In this document: one piece after another, positions 43,969 to 53,332 of the stretch
Numbering within the stretch: position 1 is the first letter of the stretch
Layout: every line of letters starts with the position of its first letter
Source of the DNA: Sulfitobacter noctilucae
Lineage (GTDB): Bacteria > Pseudomonadota > Alphaproteobacteria > Rhodobacterales > Rhodobacteraceae
Direction: 5' to 3'
Assembly (NCBI RefSeq): GCF_000622365.1
Contig: NZ_JASC01000004.1
Location: forward strand, 124,001-188,000
DNA: 64,000 nt
Position numbers and translations under genes: made by a program
The notes under the pieces: generated by a model
The model's database searches: none
What the model was told of the DNA's origin: nothing
Seen by the model: only the letters and a program-made list of their open reading frames with translations

Positions 43969-44088
43969 AAAAGGGTTTCGTGATGCGGTTCGCAATGCAA
44001 CGGCTTTGCATACCTTCTACCGCGGGTCCTTGAGCGACAATACGGAACCGATGATCCGGTCGGACGTTTGTCTGCCGGAGGTTTCCAA

Positions 44089-46338
44089 ATGACCAGTTTT
44101 CGCGCCCGCACGCTCACCAAGCCCATTCACGCATGGGCCAAGGGCGTTTTGCCCGCCCTGTCTGAAACTGAAAGCGAGGCGCTGAACGCCGGGGAGGTCT
44201 GGTGGGAAGCCGAGTTATTCTCCGGCAACCCTGACTGGTCAAAGCTCCATAAGATCAAAGCACCAGAATTAACGGCAGAAGAGCAGGCATTCTTTGACGG
44301 GCCGCTACGGGAATTGTGCGGCATGATCGACGATTGGGAGATCAATCACGAAACCGGCGATCTGCCCGCCGAAGTCTGGCAATTCCTCCGCGACAACAAG
44401 TTCTTTGGCATGATCATCCCAAAAGAGCACGGCGGACTTGAGTTTTCCGCCTTCGCTCACTCGGAAATCGTGCGCTACATCTCAACCCGTTCGGTCGCTG
44501 TAGCCGTCACGGTCATGGTGCCAAATTCGCTCGGGCCGGGTGAACTGCTTCATCAGTTTGGTACAGACGAGCAAAAACATTACTGGCTCCCCAAATTGGC
44601 GGAGGGTACAGAGTTACCTGCCTTCGGCCTGACCAGTGCCGAGGCCGGGTCCGACGCCGGCGCGATGGTTGACGAGGGGGTGATCTGCAAAGGCCAATGG
44701 CAGGGCGAAGAAGTTTTGGGCATTCGTCTGAATTGGGCCAAACGGTATATCACCCTGTCGCCTGTCTGCACGGTACTAGGCCTTGCCTTCAAACTGCGCG
44801 ATCCGGATGGATTATTCGGGGATACCGAAGATATTGGCATCACCTGCGCTTTGGTGCCCACCGATCTTGACGGTGTCGATACCGGCCATCGGCATATTCC
44901 ATCATCCACAATGTTCATGAACGGTCCAACTGTTGGCACAAATGTGTTCATACCGCTAGAAAACATCATCGGCGGGCCTGAGTACGCGGGCAAGGGTTGG
45001 ATGATGTTGATGTCTGCGCTGGCGGCTGGGCGGGGTATCTCGCTGCCGTCCATGGGGTGCGCCGCAATTGCGCTCGCTGCCCACACAACGGGGGCCTACG
45101 CGCGCATTCGTCAACAATTCAACATGCCGATTGGCAAATTCGGCGGCGTCCAGAACCGGCTGGGGCGACTGGCAGCCGACGCATATGCGATGGATGCTGC
45201 CCGCCACCTGACTTGCGCCGGGCTGGATGAGGGCCGTGCATTGTCTGTTATTTCAGCCATCATGAAAGCCCACGCGACATTCCGCATGCGCGAGGCAGTC
45301 GACGACGCAATGGATGTTCATTCCGGCAAGGCGGTGATCGACGGCCCATCAAATTACCTGCTTCCGCTATACCGGGCGGTACCCATCGGCATCACTGTTG
45401 AGGGAGCCAATATTGTAACCCGCAGTCTGATCATTTTCGGACAGGGGTCGATCCGGGCACATCCGCATATGCTGGACAACGTGCTGGCGCTGCAGGAAGA
45501 CGATCCGCAAAAGTCCCTCGACGCCTTTGACAAGAGCTTTTGGGCCCATGTCGGCCACACGACAAAAACCATCTTCCGCGCCTTCGGCCATGCTGTGACG
45601 GGGGGGCGTTTCGCTCCTGCACCCGCGGCAGGAAAGGCTACGCCCATCTACCGCCGCTTGTCTCGCTGGTCTGCTGCCTATGCCCTTACGGCGGACGTCC
45701 TGTTCCTGACGCTGGGCGGAGCATTGAAGCGCAAAGAAATGATATCGGGCCGGATGGGTGATATTCTATCCGACATGTATATCCTCTCTGCCGCCTTGAA
45801 ACGGTGGGAAGATGAAGGGCGGCAGGATGCAGATTTGCCCGTGCTCAGCTATGTCGCTGCCGATGCATTCCACAGCATCCAGACCGCGCTGGACGAGGTG
45901 ATCGCCAGTATGCCTGCCCGCTGGGCCGCGTGGATCCTGCGCGCGATCACACTACCGGGGTCCCATCAGCGCAAGCCCGACGACCGTCTGACTGCCGAGG
46001 TCAGCGATCTGCTCTATGATCCCAGTGCCACCCGCAACCGGATCACCGGACACATCGCAAGCGGCTGCAACCGCGACGGTGTGCAGGTGCTAAATGAGTG
46101 TTACGCCAAGGTCACAGAAATGGCGCCCGTGATGAAACGGTTGCGGGAGGCGAAGATGACCCCGCAACAAGCTTTGGAAGCCGGTATCTTGTCGAACACC
46201 GAAATGGCAGACATCAAGACGATGCAAAAGCTGGTCGATGAAGTCGTTGCGGTGGATGAATATGCGCCCGAAAATTTTGCCGCATTGTTCCCCGCCCCTC
46301 CCCAGCAAAGCTTTACCCCGAAGGAGGCCGCGGAATGA
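44089..46338 (+). CDS. fadE: Acyl-CoA dehydrogenase, FadE type
   Basis: ATG 44089 preceded by GGAGG gives 749 residues, close to FadE enzymes and longer than ordinary 380-residue acyl-CoA dehydrogenases. The FAD-binding acyl-CoA dehydrogenase core has NKFFGMIIPKEHGGLEFSAF and PAFGLTSAEAGSDAGAMVDE, and the C-terminal extension is of the DUF1974 type. It introduces the 2,3-double bond in fatty acyl-CoA. Its stop overlaps the next ATG by 4 bp (ATGA). The stretch 43969-44088 before it probably holds its promoter; I could not choose the elements. Confidence 0.9.
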   Translation: MTSFRARTLTKPIHAWAKGVLPALSETESEALNAGEVWWEAELFSGNPDWSKLHKIKAPELTAEEQAFFDGPLRELCGMIDDWEINHETGDLPAEVWQFLRDNKFFGMIIPKEHGGLEFSAFAHSEIVRYISTRSVAVAVTVMVPNSLGPGELLHQFGTDEQKHYWLPKLAEGTELPAFGLTSAEAGSDAGAMVDEGVICKGQWQGEEVLGIRLNWAKRYITLSPVCTVLGLAFKLRDPDGLFGDTEDIGITCALVPTDLDGVDTGHRHIPSSTMFMNGPTVGTNVFIPLENIIGGPEYAGKGWMMLMSALAAGRGISLPSMGCAAIALAAHTTGAYARIRQQFNMPIGKFGGVQNRLGRLAADAYAMDAARHLTCAGLDEGRALSVISAIMKAHATFRMREAVDDAMDVHSGKAVIDGPSNYLLPLYRAVPIGITVEGANIVTRSLIIFGQGSIRAHPHMLDNVLALQEDDPQKSLDAFDKSFWAHVGHTTKTIFRAFGHAVTGGRFAPAPAAGKATPIYRRLSRWSAAYALTADVLFLTLGGALKRKEMISGRMGDILSDMYILSAALKRWEDEGRQDADLPVLSYVAADAFHSIQTALDEVIASMPARWAAWILRAITLPGSHQRKPDDRLTAEVSDLLYDPSATRNRITGHIASGCNRDGVQVLNECYAKVTEMAPVMKRLREAKMTPQQALEAGILSNTEMADIKTMQKLVDEVVAVDEYAPENFAALFPAPPQQSFTPKEAAE

Positions 46339-47630
46339 ATGCTCAAGCCCGACAGCGCGTCTTTCTGGTGGACGGGGCACGCACCCCATTTTTGAAAGCA
46401 GAGGGCAAGCCCGGCCCGTTCACCCCCGTCGATCTCGCAGTACAATGCGGGCGACCTTTGCTTGCGCGACAGCCGTTCGACCGCTCAGCCTTTGATCTAG
46501 TGGTCCTCGGCTGCGTCAACGTGATCGCCGATGAAATGAACCCCGCCCGCGTTGCCGCCCTGCGGCTGGGTTTGCCTGAAAACACGGTGGCATTCTCTGT
46601 TCAAATCAATTGCGGGTCGGGAATGCAAAGCATCGACACGGCCTACCGCTATATTCGCGACGGATCCCATCAGATGATCCTTGCTGGCGGAACCGAGGCG
46701 TTGAGCCATGCACCACTGACCTTGCGACAGTCTGCCGTGGAATGGTTCGGGCGGATGAACGCCGCAAAGGGACCCTTGGAACAGGCAAAGGCTATGGCTG
46801 GCATCCGGCCTGAATTCTTTAAGCCTGTCGTTGGCCTTGAGCGTGGGTTAACCGACCCGATTACAACCCTGAGCATGGGCCAGACAGCCGAAGTCTTGGC
46901 GCACCATTTCGACATTGATCGTAAGACGGCCGATACCTATGCGATGCAAAGCCACCACCGTCTTGCTGCCGCTCATTCCGAGGGGCGGTTGGAAGGTGAG
47001 CTCATGCCCGCGTTTGACCGCGACGGGACTGTCTACGATCATGACAACGGTGTGCGCCCCGACAGCGATATGGAGGGCCTCGCCAAGCCTAAACCGGTGT
47101 TCGAACCGCCCTACGGCAAGGTCACCGCAGGCAACTCGAGCCAGATTACCGACGGTGCAAGCTGGTGTATTCTTGCGTCCGAACAAGCGGTAGAGCTGCA
47201 CGGGCTAGAACCACTGGCGGAGGTCACAGACAGCGAATGGGCTGGGCTCGATCCGTCCATCATGGGCTTGGGGCCGGTCATGTCGGCCACCCCGATTGTG
47301 CAACGTCACGGGTTCGGGGTCGACGATATTGAATTGTGGGAACTCAATGAGGCCTTCGCAGCTCAGGTGCTGTCTTGCCTTGCCGCGTGGAACGACACCG
47401 AATTCTGCCGCGAGGTTCTGGGCTTTGATGCTGCCTTCGGGCGTATCGACCGCGACCGGTTGAACGTTGACGGCGGGGCAATCTCGCTGGGGCACCCTGT
47501 AGGCACCAGTGGCAACCGGATCGTGTTGCATCTGGCTAATGCAATGAAGCAACGCGGTGCCAAACGAGGCATCGCCACGGAATGCATCGGCGGTGGCCTT
47601 GGCGGTGCCATGCTACTGGAGGCCGTGTGA
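46335..47630 (+). CDS. fadI: Acetyl-CoA C-acyltransferase (thiolase), FadI/FadA type
   Basis: A 431-residue thiolase that cleaves 3-ketoacyl-CoA. The acyl-carrying Cys93 is in SVQINCGSGMQSID, the C-terminal active site has GGAISLGHPVGTSG with the catalytic His, and the last Cys is in ATECIGGGLGGAML. It is coupled to the acyl-CoA dehydrogenase (4-bp overlap) and to the multifunctional FadJ-like gene (1-bp overlap). It completes the beta-oxidation cycle. Confidence 0.9.
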   Translation: MNAQARQRVFLVDGARTPFLKAEGKPGPFTPVDLAVQCGRPLLARQPFDRSAFDLVVLGCVNVIADEMNPARVAALRLGLPENTVAFSVQINCGSGMQSIDTAYRYIRDGSHQMILAGGTEALSHAPLTLRQSAVEWFGRMNAAKGPLEQAKAMAGIRPEFFKPVVGLERGLTDPITTLSMGQTAEVLAHHFDIDRKTADTYAMQSHHRLAAAHSEGRLEGELMPAFDRDGTVYDHDNGVRPDSDMEGLAKPKPVFEPPYGKVTAGNSSQITDGASWCILASEQAVELHGLEPLAEVTDSEWAGLDPSIMGLGPVMSATPIVQRHGFGVDDIELWELNEAFAAQVLSCLAAWNDTEFCREVLGFDAAFGRIDRDRLNVDGGAISLGHPVGTSGNRIVLHLANAMKQRGAKRGIATECIGGGLGGAMLLEAV

Positions 47631-49705
47631 TGACCGGACATGTTCTGAACTTTTTGGGTGAGACGAAACTCGAGCTTGGCCCCACCGATAAGGCGAATGG
47701 TAACTGGCGGACGGGTCGCGATGATGCGGGAGTGTTATGGTTGGTGTTGGATAAAACCGACAGTGGCACCAATACCATCTCGGAGGCTGTGATCCGCGAG
47801 CTAGATCGCCATATTGCCGAGGCCGAAGCTGATTTACCCAAAGCGCTGGTCATACGCTCGGCCAAAGACACAGGTTTTGCAGCGGGGGCAGACATCAGCA
47901 GTTTCGACGAAATGGGTCGAAGCGGTGCAGATGATCTGCTGAGCGACGCCCACAAGGTACTGGACCGGATCGAAAATCTGAATTGCGCGACAATTTGCGT
48001 CGTTCACGGTGCGGCCCTCGGCGCGGGGTTCGAATTGGCCCTTGCCTGCGATTATCGTATCGCGACCCCCGGTGCATCCTTCGGCTTTCCCGAAGTGCAG
48101 TTGGGCCTGCATCCGGGCCTTGGCGGCACATTCCGGCTTCCCGCACTGATCGGTCCGACCGACGCAATGACCATGATGTTGACCGGCAAGACAGCGCATA
48201 CAAAACGCGCCAAAGACCAAGGCATTGTCGATACAGTGATCGAGGAACGCCACGTCGCGGCGGCCGTTGCCGCAATGGTCAATGGAGATGTCGACGAACA
48301 CAACCCCCGAGTCACATCCCGCGCGTTTGAGTTCGGTCAGGCCCGCGCCATCGCCGCGCGGCAGATGCGCAGCCGGACGGAAAAGAAAGCTCCGAAAGAT
48401 CACTATCCAGCACCCTACGCGCTGATCGACCTTTGGGAAGAGCACGGTGGCGACCGCGAGGAAATGCAAGGGGCGGAAATAGAAAGCTTTGTACAACTGC
48501 TGGACAGCGAGACATCAAAGAACCTGCGGCGCGTCTTTTTCCTACGTCAAAGACTGAAAGAGGCCGGGCATGGTGACGATGACATCTCCCATGTGCATGT
48601 CGTCGGTGCCGGTGCCATGGGATCGGAAATCGCGGCGATGTCGGCGATCAGGGGCAAGATCGTGACGCTGGGTGACATTGATACTGATGCACTGGGCCGC
48701 GCGATTAAACGTGCGGTGCAGATTTGCAATGACAAGCATCTGAGCGGAACCGAAACACGCGACGCCCTCGACCGCCTCATGCCTGACCCACAGGGATACG
48801 GCATTGCCAGTGCTGATCTTGTGATTGAGGCCGCGAGTGAGGAGAAAAAGATAAAGGAAAAGATATTCAAGGGTATCAAGAGCAAGCTGAAGAAGGACGC
48901 GTTGCTTGCCACGAACACCTCGAGCCTGTCAGTGGACGATCTGGCAAGCAATGTCCTCGCCAAGTCGCGCTTTGCGGGGCTGCATTTCTTTAATCCCGTT
49001 TCCAAGATCGACCTTGTCGAAGTAGTGAAAGGGGCCGCAACCACCGACAAGACCGCCCGAAGGCTAGCCGCCTTTTGCGGGTCGATAGGCAAACTGCCCG
49101 CGACCGTCCAAGACTATCCCGGTTTTGTCGTCAATCGAGCGCTTGTGCCATATATGATCGAGGCGATGGTTCTGATGGACGAAGGTGTAAGCAAAGAGGT
49201 TATCGACACGGCCGCGGTGCGTTTCGGAATGCCGATGGGTCCGGTCACACTGGCCGATCAGGTAGGATTGGATATCGGACTTCACGTGGCCGAAAGCCTG
49301 GCTGAAAAACTTGGCGATAAAATGCCGCCGATCAACGACGATCTTCGTCAAAAAGTCGAAAGGGGTGACCTGGGCAAGAAAACAGGCAACGGGTTTTACG
49401 ATTGGTCCGATGGCACGCCCTACACCGATGCTGACCTTACGGACGCGCCGGACGATCTGACCGACAGGTTGATCCTGCCAATGCTGAATGCCTGCGCGGA
49501 GGTGCTGCGCGAAGGTGTAGCGCGAGATGCCGACCAACTGGACGGCGCAATGATATTTGCAACGGGCTGGGCCCCGTTTCGAGGCGGTCCGATTAATTAT
49601 GCCAAGTCGCGCGGTATCACCGAAATCATCGAAGCTCTACGCAAACTGCAAGAGACACATGGCCCACGATTTGCCCCCGACGCTGGCTGGTCCGACCTTG
49701 ACTGA
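47630..49705 (+). CDS. fadJ: Multifunctional enoyl-CoA hydratase / 3-hydroxyacyl-CoA dehydrogenase (FadJ/FadB alpha type)
   Basis: ATG 47630 (MTGHVLNFLGETKLELGPTD) gives 691 residues. The N-terminal crotonase domain has AKDTGFAAGADISSF and VVHGAALGAGFELALACDYR. The NAD domain follows from VHVVGAGAMGSEIAAMSAIR (about 324-343). The C-terminal 3-hydroxyacyl-CoA part has FFNPVSKIDLVEVV and VQDYPGFVVNRALVPYMIEA. It hydrates enoyl-CoA and oxidises the hydroxyacyl product in one chain. The CoA hydrolase/transferase gene begins 47 bp before its stop, out of frame. Confidence 0.92.
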   Translation: MTGHVLNFLGETKLELGPTDKANGNWRTGRDDAGVLWLVLDKTDSGTNTISEAVIRELDRHIAEAEADLPKALVIRSAKDTGFAAGADISSFDEMGRSGADDLLSDAHKVLDRIENLNCATICVVHGAALGAGFELALACDYRIATPGASFGFPEVQLGLHPGLGGTFRLPALIGPTDAMTMMLTGKTAHTKRAKDQGIVDTVIEERHVAAAVAAMVNGDVDEHNPRVTSRAFEFGQARAIAARQMRSRTEKKAPKDHYPAPYALIDLWEEHGGDREEMQGAEIESFVQLLDSETSKNLRRVFFLRQRLKEAGHGDDDISHVHVVGAGAMGSEIAAMSAIRGKIVTLGDIDTDALGRAIKRAVQICNDKHLSGTETRDALDRLMPDPQGYGIASADLVIEAASEEKKIKEKIFKGIKSKLKKDALLATNTSSLSVDDLASNVLAKSRFAGLHFFNPVSKIDLVEVVKGAATTDKTARRLAAFCGSIGKLPATVQDYPGFVVNRALVPYMIEAMVLMDEGVSKEVIDTAAVRFGMPMGPVTLADQVGLDIGLHVAESLAEKLGDKMPPINDDLRQKVERGDLGKKTGNGFYDWSDGTPYTDADLTDAPDDLTDRLILPMLNACAEVLREGVARDADQLDGAMIFATGWAPFRGGPINYAKSRGITEIIEALRKLQETHGPRFAPDAGWSDLD

Positions 49706-51530
49706 GCATCCACAGGAATTTGCGGATGCGGATGCCATGGCCCGTGCGATCTTCGACGCGGTGAATGGCAAAGTGCGCCTCGCCTTGCCGCTAGGACTCG
49801 GCAAGCCCGTCACACTCGTCAACGCATTGGTGCGGGCGGCAATGTCGGACACGTCGCTCGACCTGAAAATTTTTACGGCACTGACGCTCCGCCGGCCTCA
49901 ACCGTCATCCGATATGGAACGGCGGTTTCTTGAGCCTGCGCTGGACAGCCTGTTCGGCACGACCCCGCCCCTCTTGTATGCCGACCTGATCGCGAGGGAC
50001 GAGTTGCCTGACAATATCGAGGTCTCGGAGTTTTTCTTTCAGGCGGGAAGTTGGTTGGGGAACGAATATGCCCAGCGCCACTACATTTCCGCCAATTACA
50101 CCTATGCGCGAGATGTGCTGATCTCGCAAAAGCCCAATGTACTGGCGCAACTGATGCCGCGCGACGGGGACGGATTCAGCATGTCGTGCAACACCGATAT
50201 CTCCGCCGATCTGTTCGCCAGGCGCAAAGAGGGCGGGATGGATTTCATCGCTGTGGCTGAGCTTAGCGACAAGCTTCCCTTCATGGGTGGCCCTGCCGCA
50301 ATTGGCGCGGACGAGATTGCTATGATGCTTGCGCCGCACGAGCAAATCGACCTTTTTTCTGCCGTCCGCCGCCCGGTATCCCCCGCACAACACGCCATCG
50401 GATTGCACGTTTCACGACTGGTTCGCGACGGGGGCACTCTGCAGATCGGGATCGGGGCGATTGGCGATGCAGTCGCAAACGTCCTGCTGTTACGAGACCG
50501 CGACGCATTAGGTGATATCTGGAAAGCGTCGCCCGTTCCCTTAAAAGGTGAGCATACCCGGCCTTTTAAGGAAGGGCTTTATGCCGTCAGCGAGATGCTG
50601 GTGGGCGGATTGCTTGCGTTGTTCGAGGGCGGCGTGCTGCGCCGCGAAGTGGACGGTGCGGTAATCCACGCTGGTTTTTTCGTAGAAGCGCGTGACATGT
50701 ACGAACGCTTGCGGGCAATGCCGGCGCAAACCCGTGACAAAATTCACATGATGCCAGTCAGTTTTACCAATGCGCTTTATGGCGATGAGGCCGCCAAACG
50801 CGCGGCCCGGGTCCACGCGCGGTTCATCAACGGGGCTATGCAGGTTAGCGTTCTAGGCGACGCAATGTCAGATGCCGCCAAACCCGGTCAGGTGGTCAGC
50901 GGCGTCGGCGGGCAATTCAACTTTTTCGAACAGGCCTTCGCGCTGGAAGATGGGCAAGCGGTGCTGACCTTGCCCGCCACACGACAAAGCGGCGGCGCGA
51001 CGACTTCAAACATCGTATGGCAGTTGGCTGTTACGACGGTGCCGCGTCACATGCGCGATGTGGTGGTAACGGAATATGGCGCGGCGCACCTGCGCGGCGA
51101 GACCGACGAAACCGTGATCCAAAGGTTGATCTGCATTGCCGACAGCCGGTTTCAGGACGATCTGGTGAAACAGGCTCAGGCGGCGGGAAAGCTGGCGTCA
51201 AACTGGCGAGTGCCGGAGGCGCACCGCAACAATTTTCCTGAAAAAATCAAGAACTGGCTGGCACCGCATCAGCCTGCGCTATTGCCGGACTTCCCGCTGG
51301 GCACCGACTTTTCCGAAATTGAACAAGTGCTCTTGCCCGCTTTGACAGAATTGTCACAAGCGGCAGGAAACACACGGGCAATGTTCGCTCTGATAGCTGC
51401 GTCAGTGACCCACCAGAGGCATCCAAACGAAAGTGCCGCGATGGAACGGATGGGCTATGCACCTGCCCCAAGCGTGACCGAACCGTTGCAAGCGTGCGCC
51501 TTGCGCGGTGCATTGCGCAGAACCGCCTGA
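49659..51530 (+). CDS. Acetyl-CoA hydrolase/transferase family protein
   Basis: ATG 49659 (MAHDLPPTLAGPTLTEHPQE) lies 47 bp inside the preceding gene and gives 623 residues. The family region reads GVGGQFNFFEQAFALEDGQA, then LTLPATRQSGGATTSNIVWQ (about 440-480), with the glutamate-bearing catalytic section further upstream. These proteins transfer or release CoA from short acyl-CoA. In a beta-oxidation operon it might recycle CoA from an acyl product or activate a fatty acid by CoA transfer. Which of the two is not decided by sequence. Confidence 0.8.
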   Translation: MAHDLPPTLAGPTLTEHPQEFADADAMARAIFDAVNGKVRLALPLGLGKPVTLVNALVRAAMSDTSLDLKIFTALTLRRPQPSSDMERRFLEPALDSLFGTTPPLLYADLIARDELPDNIEVSEFFFQAGSWLGNEYAQRHYISANYTYARDVLISQKPNVLAQLMPRDGDGFSMSCNTDISADLFARRKEGGMDFIAVAELSDKLPFMGGPAAIGADEIAMMLAPHEQIDLFSAVRRPVSPAQHAIGLHVSRLVRDGGTLQIGIGAIGDAVANVLLLRDRDALGDIWKASPVPLKGEHTRPFKEGLYAVSEMLVGGLLALFEGGVLRREVDGAVIHAGFFVEARDMYERLRAMPAQTRDKIHMMPVSFTNALYGDEAAKRAARVHARFINGAMQVSVLGDAMSDAAKPGQVVSGVGGQFNFFEQAFALEDGQAVLTLPATRQSGGATTSNIVWQLAVTTVPRHMRDVVVTEYGAAHLRGETDETVIQRLICIADSRFQDDLVKQAQAAGKLASNWRVPEAHRNNFPEKIKNWLAPHQPALLPDFPLGTDFSEIEQVLLPALTELSQAAGNTRAMFALIAASVTHQRHPNESAAMERMGYAPAPSVTEPLQACALRGALRRTA

Positions 51531-51606
51531 GCCATTGCAGCTGACTGGTTGACCATGACCCTGACCTGCGCGACCCTGACGACCAGCAATATCGGAGCAA
51601 TGCCCT

Positions 51607-52320
51607 GTGTTGAGCGAAACATTGAATACGATCTATTGCGGCCCGCCGCCAGGCCCAGCGCAGCTGTGGTACAGCTGGAACTTTGACCCGGTACTTTTGT
51701 CGGTCTTGGCAGTGTCATGCTGGACTGTTCGGCACACTACGTCCGGACTTTGGGCAGTCGCAGTGTTGTTTGTTGCGTTCGTGTCGCCACTTTGTGCGCT
51801 ATCGTCGACGCTGTTCTCGGCGCGGGTTGTGCATCATGTCCTGCTGATCGCGGTGGCGGCACCCCTGTTGGCCCGGATCAGTCCCGCGCGCCATCCTGTC
51901 CACCCGGCCTTTCCACTGGTTGTGTCCACTATTGCCCTATGGGGCTGGCACCTGCCGGCCGCCTACGATCTCGCCCTTTCGAATGTAGCAGTCTACTGGG
52001 TCATGCAAATCAGCCTGCTGGCAACGGCCATCTGGTTCTGGCGGGCTGTTATGGCCCCCAACCGGCCTCCGATTGACGCGCTGTCGTTTATTGTGATCGC
52101 CTATGCCCAGATGGGTATGCTGGGCGCAATTCTGACTTTCGCGCCAAGCCCGCTTTACGCCGCCCATGTCGTTTCCCCTTATCTCTGGGGCATGGAGCCG
52201 CTGGTCGATCAGCAACTTGGCGGTTTGATCATGTGGGGTCCGGCGGGAGTTGCTTATGCCGTGCTGGGCTTCATTGTGGCACGGGGATGGTGGACGGACC
52301 TGCGCCGCGTCCAAGCATGA
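51607..52320 (+). CDS. ctaG: Cytochrome c oxidase assembly protein CtaG, caa3 type
   Basis: A 237-residue membrane protein with about seven helices, of the caa3_CtaG type unrelated to Cox11. A GTG start at 51607 with GGAG upstream is chosen. Histidine-rich helices read ARVVHHVLLIAVAAPLLARI and STIALWGWHLPAAYDLALSN, which fit a copper-delivery role for the CuB site. Four-base overlap (ATGA) links it to the HemJ/CopD-like gene. It heads the oxidase cluster. The antisense DUF2231 gene interrupts the plus-strand order downstream. Confidence 0.85.
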   Translation: MLSETLNTIYCGPPPGPAQLWYSWNFDPVLLSVLAVSCWTVRHTTSGLWAVAVLFVAFVSPLCALSSTLFSARVVHHVLLIAVAAPLLARISPARHPVHPAFPLVVSTIALWGWHLPAAYDLALSNVAVYWVMQISLLATAIWFWRAVMAPNRPPIDALSFIVIAYAQMGMLGAILTFAPSPLYAAHVVSPYLWGMEPLVDQQLGGLIMWGPAGVAYAVLGFIVARGWWTDLRRVQA

Positions 52321-52829
52321 GTGACTGGCTGATCTGGTTGATCCCGATTTTCAAAGCTGGGCACATCTTTGGTTTGATCGTCTGGTGTGGCGGGCTGATT
52401 GGCATGTCCTTAATGCTGGCGCTGCACGATCCTGCGGTCAGTCAGGTCGATTACCATCGCATCCGCAGGGCCACCCATCTGACCTATACGCTGGCCGTGA
52501 CGCCCGCTGCCGTGCTGACCGTAATCGCCGGCACTTGGCTTATCTTCATGCGTGGCACGTTTTTCCCGTGGTTCTATGCCAAGCTGTTCTTTGTAATGTT
52601 GCTGGTGTCGGCACACATCTGGATCGGCGAGGTTCTTGTTTCGGTCGCCGATAGCGCAGGCCGCAAGCGTCCACCCCACCCCTGGCTGCCCATCGCCGCC
52701 ATACTGGTTCCCGCTACATTCATCCTGTTTCTAGTGCTGGCCAAACCTGATCTCGGCTGGCTGGCATTCCCCGACTGGCTTCAAGAACCCTTGGACGCCG
52801 ATTTTCCCCTCGACGTTCCCAGATTGTAA
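52317..52829 (+). CDS. HemJ/CopD-like four-helix membrane protein
   Basis: A 170-residue protein with four membrane helices. The helix LIPIFKAGHIFGLIVWCGGL has a His pattern like HemJ (protoporphyrinogen oxidase). The middle part LTYTLAVTPAAVLTVIAGTW and FFPWFYAKLFFVMLLVSAHI shows the HemJ-type AKL region, though length and context also fit the CopD/DUF2269 copper-related group. It is translationally coupled to CtaG, so a role in heme or copper supply to the oxidase is reasonable. Its 3' end overlaps the antisense DUF2231 gene by 49 bp. Function not proven. Confidence 0.65.
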   Translation: MSDWLIWLIPIFKAGHIFGLIVWCGGLIGMSLMLALHDPAVSQVDYHRIRRATHLTYTLAVTPAAVLTVIAGTWLIFMRGTFFPWFYAKLFFVMLLVSAHIWIGEVLVSVADSAGRKRPPHPWLPIAAILVPATFILFLVLAKPDLGWLAFPDWLQEPLDADFPLDVPRL

Positions 52830-53332
52830 TTAAAGACGAGCTTGCCGCCATGCCACCCCGTGACCATCACGACCAACACGCTGAGCGCCGACAGGGTGAT
52901 ACCCCAAGGCAGCACAGCGGTCTCGTATCCCGACAGACGGTGGCCCCAGTTGGCCCCCATCAGCGCAAGCGCGGTCACAGCGATGATGAAATGCGTCCAG
53001 GCAGGCGCACGCGCACGAATGCCCGGAACGAACAAAATTTCGGCGGTGCCCGAAAAGCCCGAGAACATGCCAAAGAAGAACCCCGTGCCGATGGCCCAGA
53101 GGGCTGCTCGTGCCCAAAAGGCCTCTCCGGTGAACCAATACATCAGATCCGCACCAAACCCGCAGAACGTCAGCGCCACGGGGAATGCAACGCTCATGGC
53201 ATGGATCGGATGACCAAAGATGGCGACGCGGGATTCGGTGGAATCGTGACCGGGAAGCTCGGGAATGGGGTCGATCAGCTCAGGATGGTCGGTGGCGTCA
53301 TTCGGCTGCTGGATCGCTTTGTTATCGCTCAT
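52781..53332 (-). CDS. DUF2231 domain membrane protein, antisense inside the oxidase cluster
   Basis: ATG 53332 with AGGAG upstream gives 183 residues. The DUF2231 pattern is AIFGHPIHAMSVAFPVALTF, with four membrane helices and a cytoplasmic polar N-terminus. A much longer reading frame upstream is the antisense of the subunit II gene and is not used. The gene runs opposite to the oxidase genes; it overlaps the HemJ/CopD-like gene by 49 bp at its end and the proposed start of subunit II by about 48 bp at its start. The family is unassigned, and it is often near redox or copper genes. Confidence 0.8.
   Translation of the reverse strand: MSDNKAIQQPNDATDHPELIDPIPELPGHDSTESRVAIFGHPIHAMSVAFPVALTFCGFGADLMYWFTGEAFWARAALWAIGTGFFFGMFSGFSGTAEILFVPGIRARAPAWTHFIIAVTALALMGANWGHRLSGYETAVLPWGITLSALSVLVVMVTGWHGGKLVFNYNLGTSRGKSASKGS

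Noticed and set aside
52850..53284. N-terminal extension of the subunit II frame back to 52850
   Set aside because: The extra residues are the antisense of the DUF2231 gene and lack a signal peptide or similarity.
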